Positions 1 to 10,409 of a stretch of DNA of 64,000 bases are shown one piece after another. Below the pieces are notes generated by a model that saw only the letters and a list, made by a program, of their open reading frames with translations, did no database searches and was not told where the DNA came from. The stretch is taken from the NCBI RefSeq assembly GCF_000214825.1, contig NC_015581.1, forward strand, positions 1,488,001 through 1,552,000. Reading direction: 5' to 3'. The position numbers and the translations under genes were made by a program. This DNA is from Thiomicrospira cyclica ALM1. GTDB taxonomy: Bacteria > Pseudomonadota > Gammaproteobacteria > Thiomicrospirales > Thiomicrospiraceae. Position 1 is the first letter of the stretch; each line of letters begins with the position of its first letter.

Positions 1-755
1 ACCGCTTGCACCTGTTGCGGGCTGACCAAGCCCAACATGGTCTGAACAGCCGCTTGGGTAATATTTCCTGCGCAATACGCAATCGCCTGATCCAGCAGAC
101 TCAGTGCATCACGCGCTGAACCGTCCGCTGCCTTCGCAATTAACGCCAGCCCTCCTGGCTCAAATGCCAGCGCTTCAGCCGTTAAGATCATCGCCAGATG
201 TTGTTCAAGCTGAACCGTGGTTAAACGCAATAAATTGAACTGTAAACAACGTGATAGCACCGTAATAGGCAGCTTGTGAGGTTCTGTAGTCGCTAACAAA
301 AACTTAACGTGAGGCGGCGGTTCTTCAAGCGTTTTTAACAAAGCATTAAAACTGCTTTTTGAAAGCATATGCACTTCGTCTATCAGGTAAACCTTAAACC
401 GCCCTTGTGTGGGTGCGTACTGAACATTATCCAAAATCTCACGAGTGTCTTCGACTTTGGTTCGAGATGCGGCATCGACTTCAATCAAATCGACAAAACG
501 ACCTTGGTCAATCGCTAAACACGCCGAGCACTGACCACAGGGATGTGCCGAGGGCCCCTGTTCACAATTCAGTGCTTTTGAAAAAATACGTGCAATCGTG
601 GTTTTACCGACCCCGCGGGTCCCGGTAAACAAATAGGCATGGTGAACCCGCTGCTGCTCCAGTGCATTACTGAGCGCTTGCATTACATGGGTTTGCCCAA
701 CAAGTTCGCTAAAGTTTTTTGGTCGCCATTTTCGCGCCAGTACCTGATAGGTCAT
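1..755 (-). CDS. dnaX: DNA polymerase III subunit tau/gamma, 5' part (runs off the window)
   Basis: Clamp-loader ATPase subunit of the replicative polymerase. Reading the minus strand from the ATG at 755 gives about 251 residues that begin MTYQVLARKWRP, the family's standard start. Walker A is GTRGVGKT at about residues 45-52; four zinc-ligand cysteines follow in the stretch after ALNC; Walker B is DEVHML; the SRC sensor motif lies further on. The reading frame is open to position 1, so the C-terminal part and any tau/gamma frameshift site are outside the window. The 4.5S RNA gene lies just upstream on the same strand. Confidence 0.97.
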   Translation of the reverse strand, partial: MTYQVLARKWRPKNFSELVGQTHVMQALSNALEQQRVHHAYLFTGTRGVGKTTIARIFSKALNCEQGPSAHPCGQCSACLAIDQGRFVDLIEVDAASRTKVEDTREILDNVQYAPTQGRFKVYLIDEVHMLSKSSFNALLKTLEEPPPHVKFLLATTEPHKLPITVLSRCLQFNLLRLTTVQLEQHLAMILTAEALAFEPGGLALIAKAADGSARDALSLLDQAIAYCAGNITQAAVQTMLGLVSPQQVQA

Positions 756-871
756 GCCATACTCTATGTTTTAAGAATAATAGAATTCTAGCATGCTCAG
801 TTGAAAGACTGGCAAAAGAACACAAGAAAAATCATCGAGAGATTTGCGTAGAAGTATTAAAGATGAATATT

Positions 872-988
872 AGGGGTGGCAGCACCATCCGCCTGACCTC
901 GGCACCCGCAGCCACTGGTACCGTTGCTTCCTTCCGGACCTGGCGGGGTTCCCAGTTTAGCGTCGCGAGGGGACGAACAGCACTACCA
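872..988 (-). ncRNA. ffs: 4.5S signal recognition particle RNA
   Basis: The minus strand carries the invariant SRP domain IV sequence CAGGTCCGGAAGGAAGCA (about 925-942), the Ffh-binding hairpin loop. The flanks can be folded into one long hairpin: GGTAG near the 5' end (983-987) pairs with CTGCC near the 3' end (about 878-882), with wobble pairs inside. Length of about 115 nt matches the bacterial short form. The exact ends are estimated from the pairing. It sits upstream of dnaX on the same strand and has its own promoter at 1038-1066. Confidence 0.9.
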
Positions 989-1007
989 TAATGAAATACG
1001 CCAAGAG

Positions 1008-1036
1008 GCGCACAGTTAGTTGCCTAACTTGCGCGC
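1008..1036 (-). other. Imperfect hairpin in the ffs 5' leader
   Basis: Arms 1008-1019 and 1024-1036 pair almost fully (AGTTAG with CTAACT, GCGC with GCGC) around a 4-nt loop. It lies between the ffs promoter and the mature 5' end, so it may be a processing or spacer element. No T-run follows on the minus strand, so it is a poor candidate for the glgP terminator. Confidence 0.4.
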
Positions 1037-1037
1037 C

Positions 1038-1066
1038 ATTGTAGCAGAAGTTAACCTCTTGTCCAA
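1038..1066 (-). promoter_or_regulatory. Sigma70 promoter for ffs
   Basis: Minus strand TTGGAC (-35, 1061-1066), 17-nt spacer, TACAAT (-10, 1038-1043). Predicted start near 1031, some 40 nt before the mature SRP RNA. Confidence 0.65.
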
Positions 1067-1082
1067 TGCAATCGAATATGAC

Positions 1083-3581
1083 CTAGCTGACGTTCACTGG
1101 GGTTAAATGCCAAATTTCATCGTTATATTGTTGCATGGTACGGTCCGTCGAGAACATACCACTGCGCGCAGAATTGACGATACTCATTTTCACCCAGGCC
1201 TGCTGATTCTTATAAGCCTGGGCCACTTGCTCTTGCGCAGCAACATAACTACGGAAATCCGCCAAGGTCATCCAAGGATCATGCGGTGCCATAAAGCTGG
1301 CAATCACGTCATCAAATAAACCGGGCTCTAACGGATTAAAATGGCCAGAGCGTAAGAGATCAACTACGCCTTGTAAATCGGCATCCGCATCTATGTAGCT
1401 TTGCGGATAATACTCGCCTAACTTGGCTTGCACCTCATGCGCACGTAAACCAAACAAGAAGAAGTTATCATCACCGACTGACTCACGGATTTCGACATTC
1501 GCGCCATCCAACGTACCAATCGTAATCGCACCATTCATCATAAACTTCATATTACCGGTACCAGATGCTTCTTTACCAGCTGTCGAAATCTGCTCGGACA
1601 CATCGGCCGCCGGGCAAATCACTTCCATCGTCGATACACGGTAGTTTGGAATAAACACCACTTTCAATTTATCGCCAATCTCGGGGTCGTTGTTAACCAT
1701 CATCGCAATGTTATTGATGAGTTTAATAATGGTTTTTGCCATCGCATAACCCGGCGCAGCTTTGCCACCAAAAATAATCACTCGATTGGTCCAATTTGCC
1801 GTGTTGCCTAACTTAATTTGACGATACAAATGAATCGCATGCAGGGCATTCAGTAACTGGCGCTTGTATTCATGAATCCGCTTCACCTGCACATCGAATA
1901 TGGCATCGGTACTCACTTGCACACCCACTTCTCGGGCGATTAAATCGGCCAAACGCTGCTTGTTCGCCTGTTTAATATCAAACCAGGCCTGCTCGAAGGC
2001 TTTATTGCCTACCTGCTTTTCAAGTGCAGCGAGCCGACTTAGGTCGGTAATCCAGTCTTCATTACCCAGGGTGTCGGTAATTAAATGACGCAAACCCGGA
2101 TTACAGGCCGCTAACCAGCGACGCTGGGTAACGCCATTGGTTTTGTTATTAAACTTGTGGGGCCAAAGCTGATAAAAGTCATTAAACAAACCTTCTTTAA
2201 GCAGTTCAGAATGAAGCGCGGCAACGCCATTAACGGAGAAGCTTCCCACAATCGCCAAATACGCCATGCGCACCATGCCATGCTCGTCAAATAGCGATAA
2301 CTCACGAATTTTGTCGGCACGACCTGGCCACTTGCAAGCCACCTCAATAAGAAAACGGCGATTAATCTCTTCGATAATTTGTAACGGACGAGGCAATAAA
2401 CGTGCCATTAAATGCCGCGACCATTTTTCCAGTGCTTCTGGCAGTAGCGTGTGGTTGGTGTAAGCCATGGTTTGAGTGGTAATCGACCAGGCCTGGTCCC
2501 AAGGAAGATGATGCTCATCAACCAGCAAGCGCATTAATTCTGCGACCGCTAAACTAGGGTGCGTATCATTCAGTTGAAACACATTAAACTTAGCAAAGTC
2601 GGTGAAATCATGACCCTTTGTTCGGCACCACTGTGCAACCACATCTTGCAAACTAGCCGACACCAAAAAATACTGTTGGCGCAGACGCAACTCTTTACCG
2701 TTTTCACTCGAATCGTTTGGATAAAGCACCATCGTTAGATTTTCAGCCGCTTGTTTTTCAGCCACCGCTTCAAAATAGGAGCCGGCATTAAACGCACTTA
2801 ACTTAAACGCATCGGGCGCCTCTGCATGCCACAAGCGCAACGAATTAACCACCTGGTTTTTATAGCCTGGTACCGGCACATCAAAGGGAACGGCTAAAAT
2901 TTCTTCATAGCCTTCCCAATGCACCTTAAGATGACCTGATGAATCTTCATGACTGTGGCAACAGCCACCAAATTTAATGATTCGCGCGTATTCACGACGC
3001 TGTGATTCCCATGGATAATCACCATGTCCTAGCCAATGATCAGGCGCCTCAATTTGAAAACCCTGCTCAATCATTTGACGAAACATACCGTATTCGTAAC
3101 GCAAACCATAACCCATCACCGGTAAGCCCAAGGTGGCACAACTATCTACAAAACAAGCCGCTAGACGTCCCAGACCGCCATTGCCTAAGCCGGCATCAAT
3201 TTCTTGCTGCTCGATTTCTTCATAGGCTAATCCCAAATCATCCAATGCCTCTTTAACAGGATGATCTAGGCCAAGGTTGAGCAAGTTGTTGCGCAATGAG
3301 CGCCCCATCAGAAATTCCATCGACAAGTAATAGGCACGCTTGGTCGGATTTTCGTTATAGGTTTGCCAGGTTTTTTTCCAGTTTTGCATTAAACGATCAC
3401 GCACGACATACGCAAGTGCGCTCAACTGGTATTCGGGGTTTGAGGGAAGATCACGCCCCAAGTTATTCTCTAAGTAGTGCAAAAATGCCTGTTCTAAGCC
3501 CGTCTTATCATTGGGCAAAGCCGGTTTTTTAGCCGCACTTTTTTTAGCTTTTACGGGGGCTTTGTTTGTTTTAGTGAACAT
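1083..3581 (-). CDS. glgP: Glycogen/maltodextrin phosphorylase
   Basis: Releases glucose 1-phosphate from alpha-1,4-glucan ends using pyridoxal phosphate (GT35). 832 residues, full family length. The PLP-lysine motif GTGNMKF is present with the lysine at about 679, and the N-terminal half carries the usual YLSMEFLMGR and GNGGLGRLAACF motifs. The first 20 residues are rich in Lys, Ala and Pro, which is not part of the conserved fold. Its ATG lies inside the end of glgA (11-nt overlap), so translation is probably coupled. Three CAGGCCTG palindromes lie within it, each encoding Gln-Ala-Trp. Confidence 0.96.
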   Translation of the reverse strand: MFTKTNKAPVKAKKSAAKKPALPNDKTGLEQAFLHYLENNLGRDLPSNPEYQLSALAYVVRDRLMQNWKKTWQTYNENPTKRAYYLSMEFLMGRSLRNNLLNLGLDHPVKEALDDLGLAYEEIEQQEIDAGLGNGGLGRLAACFVDSCATLGLPVMGYGLRYEYGMFRQMIEQGFQIEAPDHWLGHGDYPWESQRREYARIIKFGGCCHSHEDSSGHLKVHWEGYEEILAVPFDVPVPGYKNQVVNSLRLWHAEAPDAFKLSAFNAGSYFEAVAEKQAAENLTMVLYPNDSSENGKELRLRQQYFLVSASLQDVVAQWCRTKGHDFTDFAKFNVFQLNDTHPSLAVAELMRLLVDEHHLPWDQAWSITTQTMAYTNHTLLPEALEKWSRHLMARLLPRPLQIIEEINRRFLIEVACKWPGRADKIRELSLFDEHGMVRMAYLAIVGSFSVNGVAALHSELLKEGLFNDFYQLWPHKFNNKTNGVTQRRWLAACNPGLRHLITDTLGNEDWITDLSRLAALEKQVGNKAFEQAWFDIKQANKQRLADLIAREVGVQVSTDAIFDVQVKRIHEYKRQLLNALHAIHLYRQIKLGNTANWTNRVIIFGGKAAPGYAMAKTIIKLINNIAMMVNNDPEIGDKLKVVFIPNYRVSTMEVICPAADVSEQISTAGKEASGTGNMKFMMNGAITIGTLDGANVEIRESVGDDNFFLFGLRAHEVQAKLGEYYPQSYIDADADLQGVVDLLRSGHFNPLEPGLFDDVIASFMAPHDPWMTLADFRSYVAAQEQVAQAYKNQQAWVKMSIVNSARSGMFSTDRTMQQYNDEIWHLTPVNVS

Positions 3582-5067
3582 GTGATAACTCCTGAAGGTA
3601 TAGATTTAAATAAGCCTGCGCGCTGGTCTGCCAACCAGACGCGCGATTCATCCCCGTTTTTTGAATTTGTTGCCAAGTTTTTGGCTTATTATAAAGTTCA
3701 ATAGCATGTTCCATCGCGGCGGTCAGCGCATGCGGATTTGGATCATAAAACACAAATCCGTTGGCGGTTTTATCGGCAATATGCGCGGCGCTTGCATTCA
3801 CTACGGTATCGGCTAAGCCACCAGTATGATGCACAATCGGCGGCGTACCATAGGCCAGACTATACATTTGATTAAGGCCACAGGGTTCAAAACGTGACGG
3901 CATTAAAAACATATCGGCACCCGCTTCTACCTGATGCGCCAAAGTTTCGGAATAGCCCAAATGCACAAACAAGCGGTCTGGAAAGCGCTGCGCTAATTCT
4001 AATAATGCCTGCTCGTAATGGGGCATACCGGTCCCAACCACTACCAACATCATCGCATGCTTTTCAAGCCACAGTGGCAACTGATCGACCACTAAATCGA
4101 TACCCTTTTGATCGACCAATCGACCCACCAGGCCAATTAAAGGGACTTTAGCCATGGCCTCAGGTGTCGGATGCCCCAGTAGCGTTAGTAATAAGACTTT
4201 GTTTTGTGCTTTTGCACTCACCCGCCCTTTTTTAACTGAATAGTTATAAGAAATATATTTATCAGTCGCCGGGTTCCATTCGTGGTCATCAATGCCATTT
4301 AAAATGCCTAATAATCGACCTTGTTCACTGCGCTGCTGTAACACCCCTTCTAAGCCATAAGCAAACTCGGGATAACACATTTCCTGTGCATAGGTTGGGC
4401 TAACGGTAGTCACCCAATCGGCATATCGAATGCCAGCTTTCAGCATCGACATATAACCATAAAACTCAACACCATCTGGCTGCCACCAACTCCAAGGTAG
4501 CCACATGGCATCAAAAAAACTTTTCGGAAATAAGCCGGCATACGCCATGTTGTGCACAGTAAATACTGTGCGGGGCGGCGTGCTCTCCAAGGTGAGCAGT
4601 GCTGGCACCAGGCCTGTTTGCCAATCATTAGCATGAACCACATCCGCTTGCCACTTTAAGCCTGCGCGATTCATCGCAACTTCAACAACGGCTTTGGAAA
4701 ACACCCCAAAGCGTTCGCCGTTGTCCCACCAATCAGCCCCATCGGGAGCTAAATATGGATTACCCGGACGGTTAAAGAGTTCGGGAATATCAATCAGCCA
4801 AACGGGGGCATTCAAACCTTCGACTTTCGCTTGCAGGACTCGAACCCTTAGTGTTCGTCCACAGGCCCCGACTTCAAACTGACTGAGTACACTGACTTTA
4901 TTGAGATGATCCATAACCTGCTGATAAGCTGGCATAATCACTCGTACATTTTGACCTAATGCCACCAGCGCCGAAGGCAAACCACCGGAAACATCGGCTA
5001 AGCCACCGGTTTTTATTAAGGGGTATACTTCTGAGCTTGCAAATAAAATGCGTTGTTTCTTTGGCAA
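3571..5067 (-). CDS. glgA: Glycogen synthase (ADP-glucose)
   Basis: Transfers glucose from ADP-glucose to the growing glycogen chain (GT5). 498 residues. The ADP-glucose binding motif KTGGLAD is at residues 19-25, and the C-terminal GT-B half has EPCGLNQMYSLAYG and a second TGGLADTV motif. It lies 5 nt after glgB and overlaps glgP, in the minus-strand glycogen run. Paired with glgC upstream, it completes the ADP-glucose route. Confidence 0.96.
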   Translation of the reverse strand: MPKKQRILFASSEVYPLIKTGGLADVSGGLPSALVALGQNVRVIMPAYQQVMDHLNKVSVLSQFEVGACGRTLRVRVLQAKVEGLNAPVWLIDIPELFNRPGNPYLAPDGADWWDNGERFGVFSKAVVEVAMNRAGLKWQADVVHANDWQTGLVPALLTLESTPPRTVFTVHNMAYAGLFPKSFFDAMWLPWSWWQPDGVEFYGYMSMLKAGIRYADWVTTVSPTYAQEMCYPEFAYGLEGVLQQRSEQGRLLGILNGIDDHEWNPATDKYISYNYSVKKGRVSAKAQNKVLLLTLLGHPTPEAMAKVPLIGLVGRLVDQKGIDLVVDQLPLWLEKHAMMLVVVGTGMPHYEQALLELAQRFPDRLFVHLGYSETLAHQVEAGADMFLMPSRFEPCGLNQMYSLAYGTPPIVHHTGGLADTVVNASAAHIADKTANGFVFYDPNPHALTAAMEHAIELYNKPKTWQQIQKTGMNRASGWQTSAQAYLNLYLQELSHVH

Positions 5068-5072
5068 CTTAA

Positions 5073-7271
5073 TTATTCCTGTTGTAAAACGATAAAGCCT
5101 AAAGGCGGTAACACAATCTCAGCCGATGCCGGACGATCCATCCAGGGTTGGAGTTCACTGCACACCTGACCTAAATTTCCTTGATTACTGCCACCAAACA
5201 AATTGGAATCGGAGTTTAGGATTTCGCGATAAACACCATGGTGTGACAAGCCAATTCGATAATGATTACGCAGTACCGGAGTAAAATTAAATATCACAAC
5301 GACACTACCCTGCGCACTATGGCGTTCAAAACTAATCACCGACTGCTCATAATCATGGCAATCTAACCAGGCAAAGCCTTGCTGCTCAAAGTCTCTTTCA
5401 TGCAGTGCATAGGTTTGCCGATACAGTTCATTCAAAGCCTTCATTAGCAACTGCACACCACGATGCGCCGGTTGATGCTCTAAATACCAAGGCAAACTCT
5501 GGGTTTCCGTCCATTCGTCCCAAGGTGCAAACTCACAGCCCATAAACAGCAATTTTTTACCGGGCTGTAACCATTGATAGCCTAATAGCAAGCGTAAATT
5601 GGCAAACTTTTGCCAATGATCACCTGGCATTTTGGTTAACAAAGAGCCTTTTAAGTGCACCACCTCATCATGAGAAATCGGCAAAATAAAGTTCTCGGTA
5701 TAGGCATAGACCTGACTAAAGGTCAGCTGATTATGGTGATAGGGTCGATAAATCGGATCTTTGGCAAAATAATCCAAAGTATCATTCATCCAACCCATAT
5801 TCCATTTCATCGAAAAGCCTAAGCCACCCATCCAAGTCGGACGCGATACCATCGGCCAGGAGGTCGATTCTTCCGCCATCACCACCGTGCCCGGATGCTG
5901 AGAATGGACTTCCGCATTCAATTGTTGCATAAACGCAATTGCGGCCAAGTTCTCGCGACCACCGTACTCATTAGGAATCCACTCGTCTTCATTGCGCGAA
6001 TAATCCAAATAGAGCATCGAAGCAACCGCATCCACTCGTAAACCATCAAGATGAAATTCATCTAACCAGTAAAGCGCGTTAGCAATCAGAAAATTACGCA
6101 CCTCATTACGACTGTAATTAAAAATATAAGTGCCCCAATCTCGGTGCTCACCTAAACGTGGATCCTCGTGCTCATATAGAGCAGTGCCATCAAAACGCGC
6201 CAAGGCAAAACTGTCTTTTGGAAAATGCGCTGGCACCCAATCCAAATACACCCCAATGCCGTGTTGATGGCAATAGTCCACAAAATAGCGAAAGTCATCG
6301 GGACTGCCAAAGCGACTTGTCGGCGCATAATAGCCTGAGGTTTGATAACCCCAGGAACCATCAAAAGGATGCTCGGTAATCGGTAACAATTCAATATGGC
6401 TAAAACCGAGCCATTGCACATAAGGCACTAAGCGATGGGCGAGTTCACGGTAATTTAAGAAATGGCCTTGATCGTCTTTTTGCCATGATCCCAAATGGAC
6501 CTCATAGATACTAATGGGTTTAGTCGCCCACTGATCTTGCTGACGTTCTTTTAACCAGTCCTGGTCCTGCCATTGATGATGACTTTGTTCAACCAAAGAC
6601 GCGGTAGCCGGCCGTAACTCCATCGCACGCGCATAGGGATCGGTTTTAGTAAATACAGCGCCCGTTTGCGCATTACGAATCTCATATTTATAACAATCTT
6701 GTGCCTGTAGACCCGGAATAAACAATTCCCAAAGACCACTGGAGCCGCGACAACGCATCGGATGACGTAAACCATGCCAGCCATTAAAATCACCCACAAC
6801 CGAGACACGCTCGGCCGCTGGTGCCCAAACAGCAAAACGAACGCCCGCTACACCATCAACCTCGGTTAAATGCGCACCTAAATGATCATAAATCCGCCAA
6901 TGCTGGCCTTGCGCAAACAGATGCAAGTCCAACTCGCCCAGTAATGGGGCAAAGGTATAGGGCATCGCACCTTGATGGCTTCGACCATCAGCTTCTTGCC
7001 ATTCAACCATTGGGTGTGCTGTTTGTTTAAGCTGCTGCTGATACTGCTGTTGTGAATAGGTCAACGCAAACAAGCCACTGTGCTGACTGCCCAACGGCTC
7101 ACACAACTGCTTACCTATCCGAACTTCCAGAGCGGTAGGCAACCAAACCCGCAATTGCCAAGTATCAGCAACTGGGTGCCAACCTAATAACTCAAAGGGA
7201 TCATGCAAACGTCCCTCATGCAACTTAACCAGGCCTGCTTGTATCGCGGGGTTTAACTCTGTCACATTCAC
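5073..7271 (-). CDS. glgB: 1,4-alpha-glucan branching enzyme
   Basis: Makes alpha-1,6 branches in glycogen. 732 residues, the length of the long GlgB type with an N1 domain, a CBM48 module (about 120-220, [21 protein letters not shown] begins it) and a GH13 barrel. Catalytic motifs visible: [12 protein letters not shown] (nucleophile Asp), VMAEEST (acid/base Glu) and PISHDEVVH (third Asp). Eight bases separate it from malQ and five from glgA. Confidence 0.97.
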   Translation of the reverse strand: MNVTELNPAIQAGLVKLHEGRLHDPFELLGWHPVADTWQLRVWLPTALEVRIGKQLCEPLGSQHSGLFALTYSQQQYQQQLKQTAHPMVEWQEADGRSHQGAMPYTFAPLLGELDLHLFAQGQHWRIYDHLGAHLTEVDGVAGVRFAVWAPAAERVSVVGDFNGWHGLRHPMRCRGSSGLWELFIPGLQAQDCYKYEIRNAQTGAVFTKTDPYARAMELRPATASLVEQSHHQWQDQDWLKERQQDQWATKPISIYEVHLGSWQKDDQGHFLNYRELAHRLVPYVQWLGFSHIELLPITEHPFDGSWGYQTSGYYAPTSRFGSPDDFRYFVDYCHQHGIGVYLDWVPAHFPKDSFALARFDGTALYEHEDPRLGEHRDWGTYIFNYSRNEVRNFLIANALYWLDEFHLDGLRVDAVASMLYLDYSRNEDEWIPNEYGGRENLAAIAFMQQLNAEVHSQHPGTVVMAEESTSWPMVSRPTWMGGLGFSMKWNMGWMNDTLDYFAKDPIYRPYHHNQLTFSQVYAYTENFILPISHDEVVHLKGSLLTKMPGDHWQKFANLRLLLGYQWLQPGKKLLFMGCEFAPWDEWTETQSLPWYLEHQPAHRGVQLLMKALNELYRQTYALHERDFEQQGFAWLDCHDYEQSVISFERHSAQGSVVVIFNFTPVLRNHYRIGLSHHGVYREILNSDSNLFGGSNQGNLGQVCSELQPWMDRPASAEIVLPPLGFIVLQQE

Positions 7272-7279
7272 ATCCTTAT

Positions 7280-8611
7280 CTAAACTCGACCATGGCCTGC
7301 CACTAAATCGCGAATTCTGGGCGCTAAATCGTCAGGTAGATCGCTCCAATCAAAACGCCACAACCAATTATGCTCGATGGTACCGGGCGTATTCATTCTT
7401 GCTTCGGCACCCAGACCTAACCAGTCCTGCATGGGCACTATAACACGCTCAGCCGGCGAAGCCACAGCACAGGCAATTAGGGGCCAGGGCATATCCCCTC
7501 CATCGGGCAATTGTCCACGCACCCAGTGCTGGGTATCTGGCGCTAAACTATTGAACCAACCCAGACTGGTATCATTATCATGGGTGCCCGTGTAAACAAC
7601 TGATCTAGTCTCTAAGCTGGTCGGTGCATGCGGGTTATCTGGCAAACCACTGAAACCAAATTGCAATACCGCCATACCTGGCAAATCAAATGCCTTTTTG
7701 AGTGCCACAACCTCTGGTGTAATAATCCCCAAGTCTTCGGCAACCAAAGTTGCTTCTGGATAGGTTGACATAATTTGTGCTAATAACGTCTCGCCAGGCA
7801 CATTCCGCCACTCGCCATTCATGGCTGTTGGCTCACTGGCTGGAATGTACCAACTTGCTTCTAAGCCGCGGAAATGATCAATACGGACTAAATCAAATAG
7901 GGCAAAACTTTGCCCCATGCGATCCAACCACCACTGAAAGCCAGTCTGTTGCATATACGGCCAATTGTAATGCGGATTACCCCAGCGCTGGCCTGTCTCA
8001 GAAAAATAATCCGGCGGCACACCGGTTACAAAGCTCGGTTGCAAATACTCGTCAAGCAAAAATTCTTGCGGGTGCGCCCAGACGTCGGCACTATCAAACG
8101 CAACAAAAATCGGCAGATCGCCAAAGAGTTCGATTTGCTTAGCATTGGCATACTCCTTAATCGCTTGCCAGCGTTGCGATAAGGCAAACTGTTGTCGCTT
8201 TATCGTCATCATTGCAGGCTGATGCGCATCAGTAAATGCGGCTAAAGCAGCGCTATCCCTATATTTGTAAGGATCAGGCCAATCAGACCAGGAGGCCTGG
8301 TTATGCATGGATTTTAAGACACAGAACAACGCAAAATCTTCTAGCCATGCCGGTGGTGACTGTAAATAGGCTTGAAAATCGGCTTCGACAAATTGTTGTT
8401 GCCATGCCCCCGGCAATAACGCCGGGTTCATCGCAAAAGCCGATAAACTTTGATAAGGAGATAGATCGTCATGAGGGGGTGTCAGCGGCAACATTTGCCA
8501 AATACCTAAACCTGAATCTGCCACCCAATCAATTAATCGTTCTACATCAGTATCTATCACACCGCTCGGTAATGATGTTGGATGCAATAATAACCCTGCA
8601 CGTGGTGTCAT
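7280..8611 (-). CDS. malQ: 4-alpha-glucanotransferase (amylomaltase)
   Basis: Disproportionates maltodextrins, helping to recycle short glucans left by the phosphorylase. 443 residues from the chosen start. Motifs: [12 protein letters not shown] at the N terminus, VRIDHFRG (nucleophile region), LVAEDLG (acid/base), YTGTHDNDT. The frame is open upstream to 8734, but [11 protein letters not shown] at 8611 has a GAGG ribosome site 6 nt before it and matches family N termini, and the longer form would overlap the upstream gene. Confidence 0.93.
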   Translation of the reverse strand: MTPRAGLLLHPTSLPSGVIDTDVERLIDWVADSGLGIWQMLPLTPPHDDLSPYQSLSAFAMNPALLPGAWQQQFVEADFQAYLQSPPAWLEDFALFCVLKSMHNQASWSDWPDPYKYRDSAALAAFTDAHQPAMMTIKRQQFALSQRWQAIKEYANAKQIELFGDLPIFVAFDSADVWAHPQEFLLDEYLQPSFVTGVPPDYFSETGQRWGNPHYNWPYMQQTGFQWWLDRMGQSFALFDLVRIDHFRGLEASWYIPASEPTAMNGEWRNVPGETLLAQIMSTYPEATLVAEDLGIITPEVVALKKAFDLPGMAVLQFGFSGLPDNPHAPTSLETRSVVYTGTHDNDTSLGWFNSLAPDTQHWVRGQLPDGGDMPWPLIACAVASPAERVIVPMQDWLGLGAEARMNTPGTIEHNWLWRFDWSDLPDDLAPRIRDLVAGHGRV

Positions 8612-8660
8612 ACTCAGCCTCACTTTGGCACAGTAGCCAATTACAGCACAATGATCTTCT

Positions 8661-10385
8661 CTAAATATTGCGGCGCATTGTGCCAGCGTTTTCCGCATTA
8701 CCTCCGCCTTTGGATAAAGGTATCTCCAATTCATCGGGCGGGGTTAAGTTTAATAATTGATACAAGCGGGTTAAATGACGACGATAAAGATGGTCAAAAT
8801 CACTGACACTGCCTGCGGGATTGTAATCGCCAAACCACCAAAACCAATCCGACCCCTCACACACAGCTAACTGTTGGGTTGCTGCTTGCAAGGCAGATGC
8901 GTCCAGAGCACCCGCATCGACTTGTTTATCATAGGCTTGCTTAGCATGAACCAATAAATCCCAACCGCGGTTTTTATCCGGGTCGCCCATCCAAGTCGAA
9001 AAAGAACCATAAACCCAGCTACCGGCTTTGAGAATGGGTAAATGGCGCGCTTTAGCCCCATTCGCGAGCGCACTTGAGAAGGTTGTTAACTCCACTTGCG
9101 GATGCTTCGCCAGTTCGGCATACAGTTGGGTTAAGAAATCTTGGGCATTGTTTGGATAGTACTCCCATGCGTTCTCACCATCCAAAATCACACTGACCAC
9201 ATGCTCGCTGGCCTGAGCGCCTAAAAAATTGGCTATGTTAGCCATATGTTGGGCAAAATCTTGTGCGGCATCCTGCGCCTGCCAATCTTTATATTGAAAA
9301 CCGATAAAATCCGACAAGCCATCATCACGAAAGAAAATTTTGCAGTTTTTAGAGCCTTGCTGCATCGGCTGGTAGAGTGCTCTTTTGCACGCTAGATCAT
9401 GCGGATTAATTTGCGAACGCTCACATGAGTGACGCCACACCCCTTCGCCCGAAGCCGTCCAAGCAAAGTCCATTTCATCCAATAAACCAACAGCGGCTTC
9501 GCTAACCGCTCCTTCAGATAACCACACGCCTTTGGGTTGATGGCCAAAATGCGATTCAAACACCTTTAAGCCATGTTCAAGATGCCACTTGGCACGCGCA
9601 TACCCATCGGGATAATGACTAGCTTGCGGCTTAGGCGCATCCGGCATCGCCTCTTCTAAGCTTTTAAAATCAATTAATAATGGCACAATGGGGTGACCAT
9701 AGGGTGTCATGGATAGCTCAATTTGACCTTTTTCCCACAAGGATTTATAACGTGGGATGATACCGGCAATGGCTTCATATATAACATCGATTAAATCGGC
9801 TTGATCACGTTGATCATAGCCCCGTTCTTTTGCCATTAAACTCTTCACACGGGCATCGCTATCTCGCAAACTCGCACCCATCCAAGCCAAGTGATACCAA
9901 ACTAATAAATCACGAAAATACCCGTCATTAAGATAGGCCATTTTTTCTCGGTAAATCGGCGAGTCTTCCGTTAGTCCCTCGAGCAAATGCAACAAACGCG
10001 CAAACGCAGGCAAGGTATCAATCATCGTCGGTGCATAAGCGCGCCTGCAAGCGCGTACAAGCTCAAGCCGACCATTAACACCCGAGGGAATAGGTTTTGC
10101 CCCTGCCAGCAAATTTAACATGCAATCTTGCATAAGATGCTGGCCATCACGCCAGTACCTTAACTGTTCGGCATAATCATCTAGCTGCTCTAATAAAACT
10201 GGCGCAAAATTAACCACAACCCGTGCCGCTGGATTAGCCTCCAGCAACGCCGCCATATCCGTGTAATCCTTAATGGCATGCAAATAAACCCAGGGCAACC
10301 GATATTGCCCATCAAGTCCATCACGATAATGTGGTTGGTGCATGTGCCAACATAACACCACCTTTATTTTGGGCAAGTCACTCAC
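8661..10385 (-). CDS. Glycoside hydrolase family 57 alpha-glucan enzyme
   Basis: 574-residue GH57 protein, annotated in relatives as alpha-amylase or amylopullulanase-like. Motifs in order: HMHQPHY near residue 15 (motif 1), KGVWLSEGAVSE (motif 3, with the nucleophile Glu), and ILDGENAWEYY (motif 4, with the acid/base Asp). No signal peptide, so it acts in the cytoplasm. It sits between glgC and malQ, where other bacteria would carry a debranching enzyme such as GlgX, so it may trim or debranch glycogen. Exact substrate cannot be read from sequence. Confidence 0.88.
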   Translation of the reverse strand: MSDLPKIKVVLCWHMHQPHYRDGLDGQYRLPWVYLHAIKDYTDMAALLEANPAARVVVNFAPVLLEQLDDYAEQLRYWRDGQHLMQDCMLNLLAGAKPIPSGVNGRLELVRACRRAYAPTMIDTLPAFARLLHLLEGLTEDSPIYREKMAYLNDGYFRDLLVWYHLAWMGASLRDSDARVKSLMAKERGYDQRDQADLIDVIYEAIAGIIPRYKSLWEKGQIELSMTPYGHPIVPLLIDFKSLEEAMPDAPKPQASHYPDGYARAKWHLEHGLKVFESHFGHQPKGVWLSEGAVSEAAVGLLDEMDFAWTASGEGVWRHSCERSQINPHDLACKRALYQPMQQGSKNCKIFFRDDGLSDFIGFQYKDWQAQDAAQDFAQHMANIANFLGAQASEHVVSVILDGENAWEYYPNNAQDFLTQLYAELAKHPQVELTTFSSALANGAKARHLPILKAGSWVYGSFSTWMGDPDKNRGWDLLVHAKQAYDKQVDAGALDASALQAATQQLAVCEGSDWFWWFGDYNPAGSVSDFDHLYRRHLTRLYQLLNLTPPDELEIPLSKGGGNAENAGTMRRNI

Positions 10386-10409
10386 CTTATAACCCTCACG
10401 TTGCCTGCA

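Noticed and set aside
780-792. 13-nt sequence containing TAGAATTCTA shared with 14871 region
   Set aside because: A repeated 13-mer is expected by chance many times in 64 kb; both lie in AT-rich gaps.
719-991. 90-residue plus-strand open frame over the SRP RNA
   Set aside because: It runs antisense through the conserved 4.5S RNA and the start of dnaX; no protein character.
8612-8734. Longer N terminus for malQ
   Set aside because: The extra 41 residues do not match the family and overlap the GH57 gene; the 8611 start has a ribosome site.
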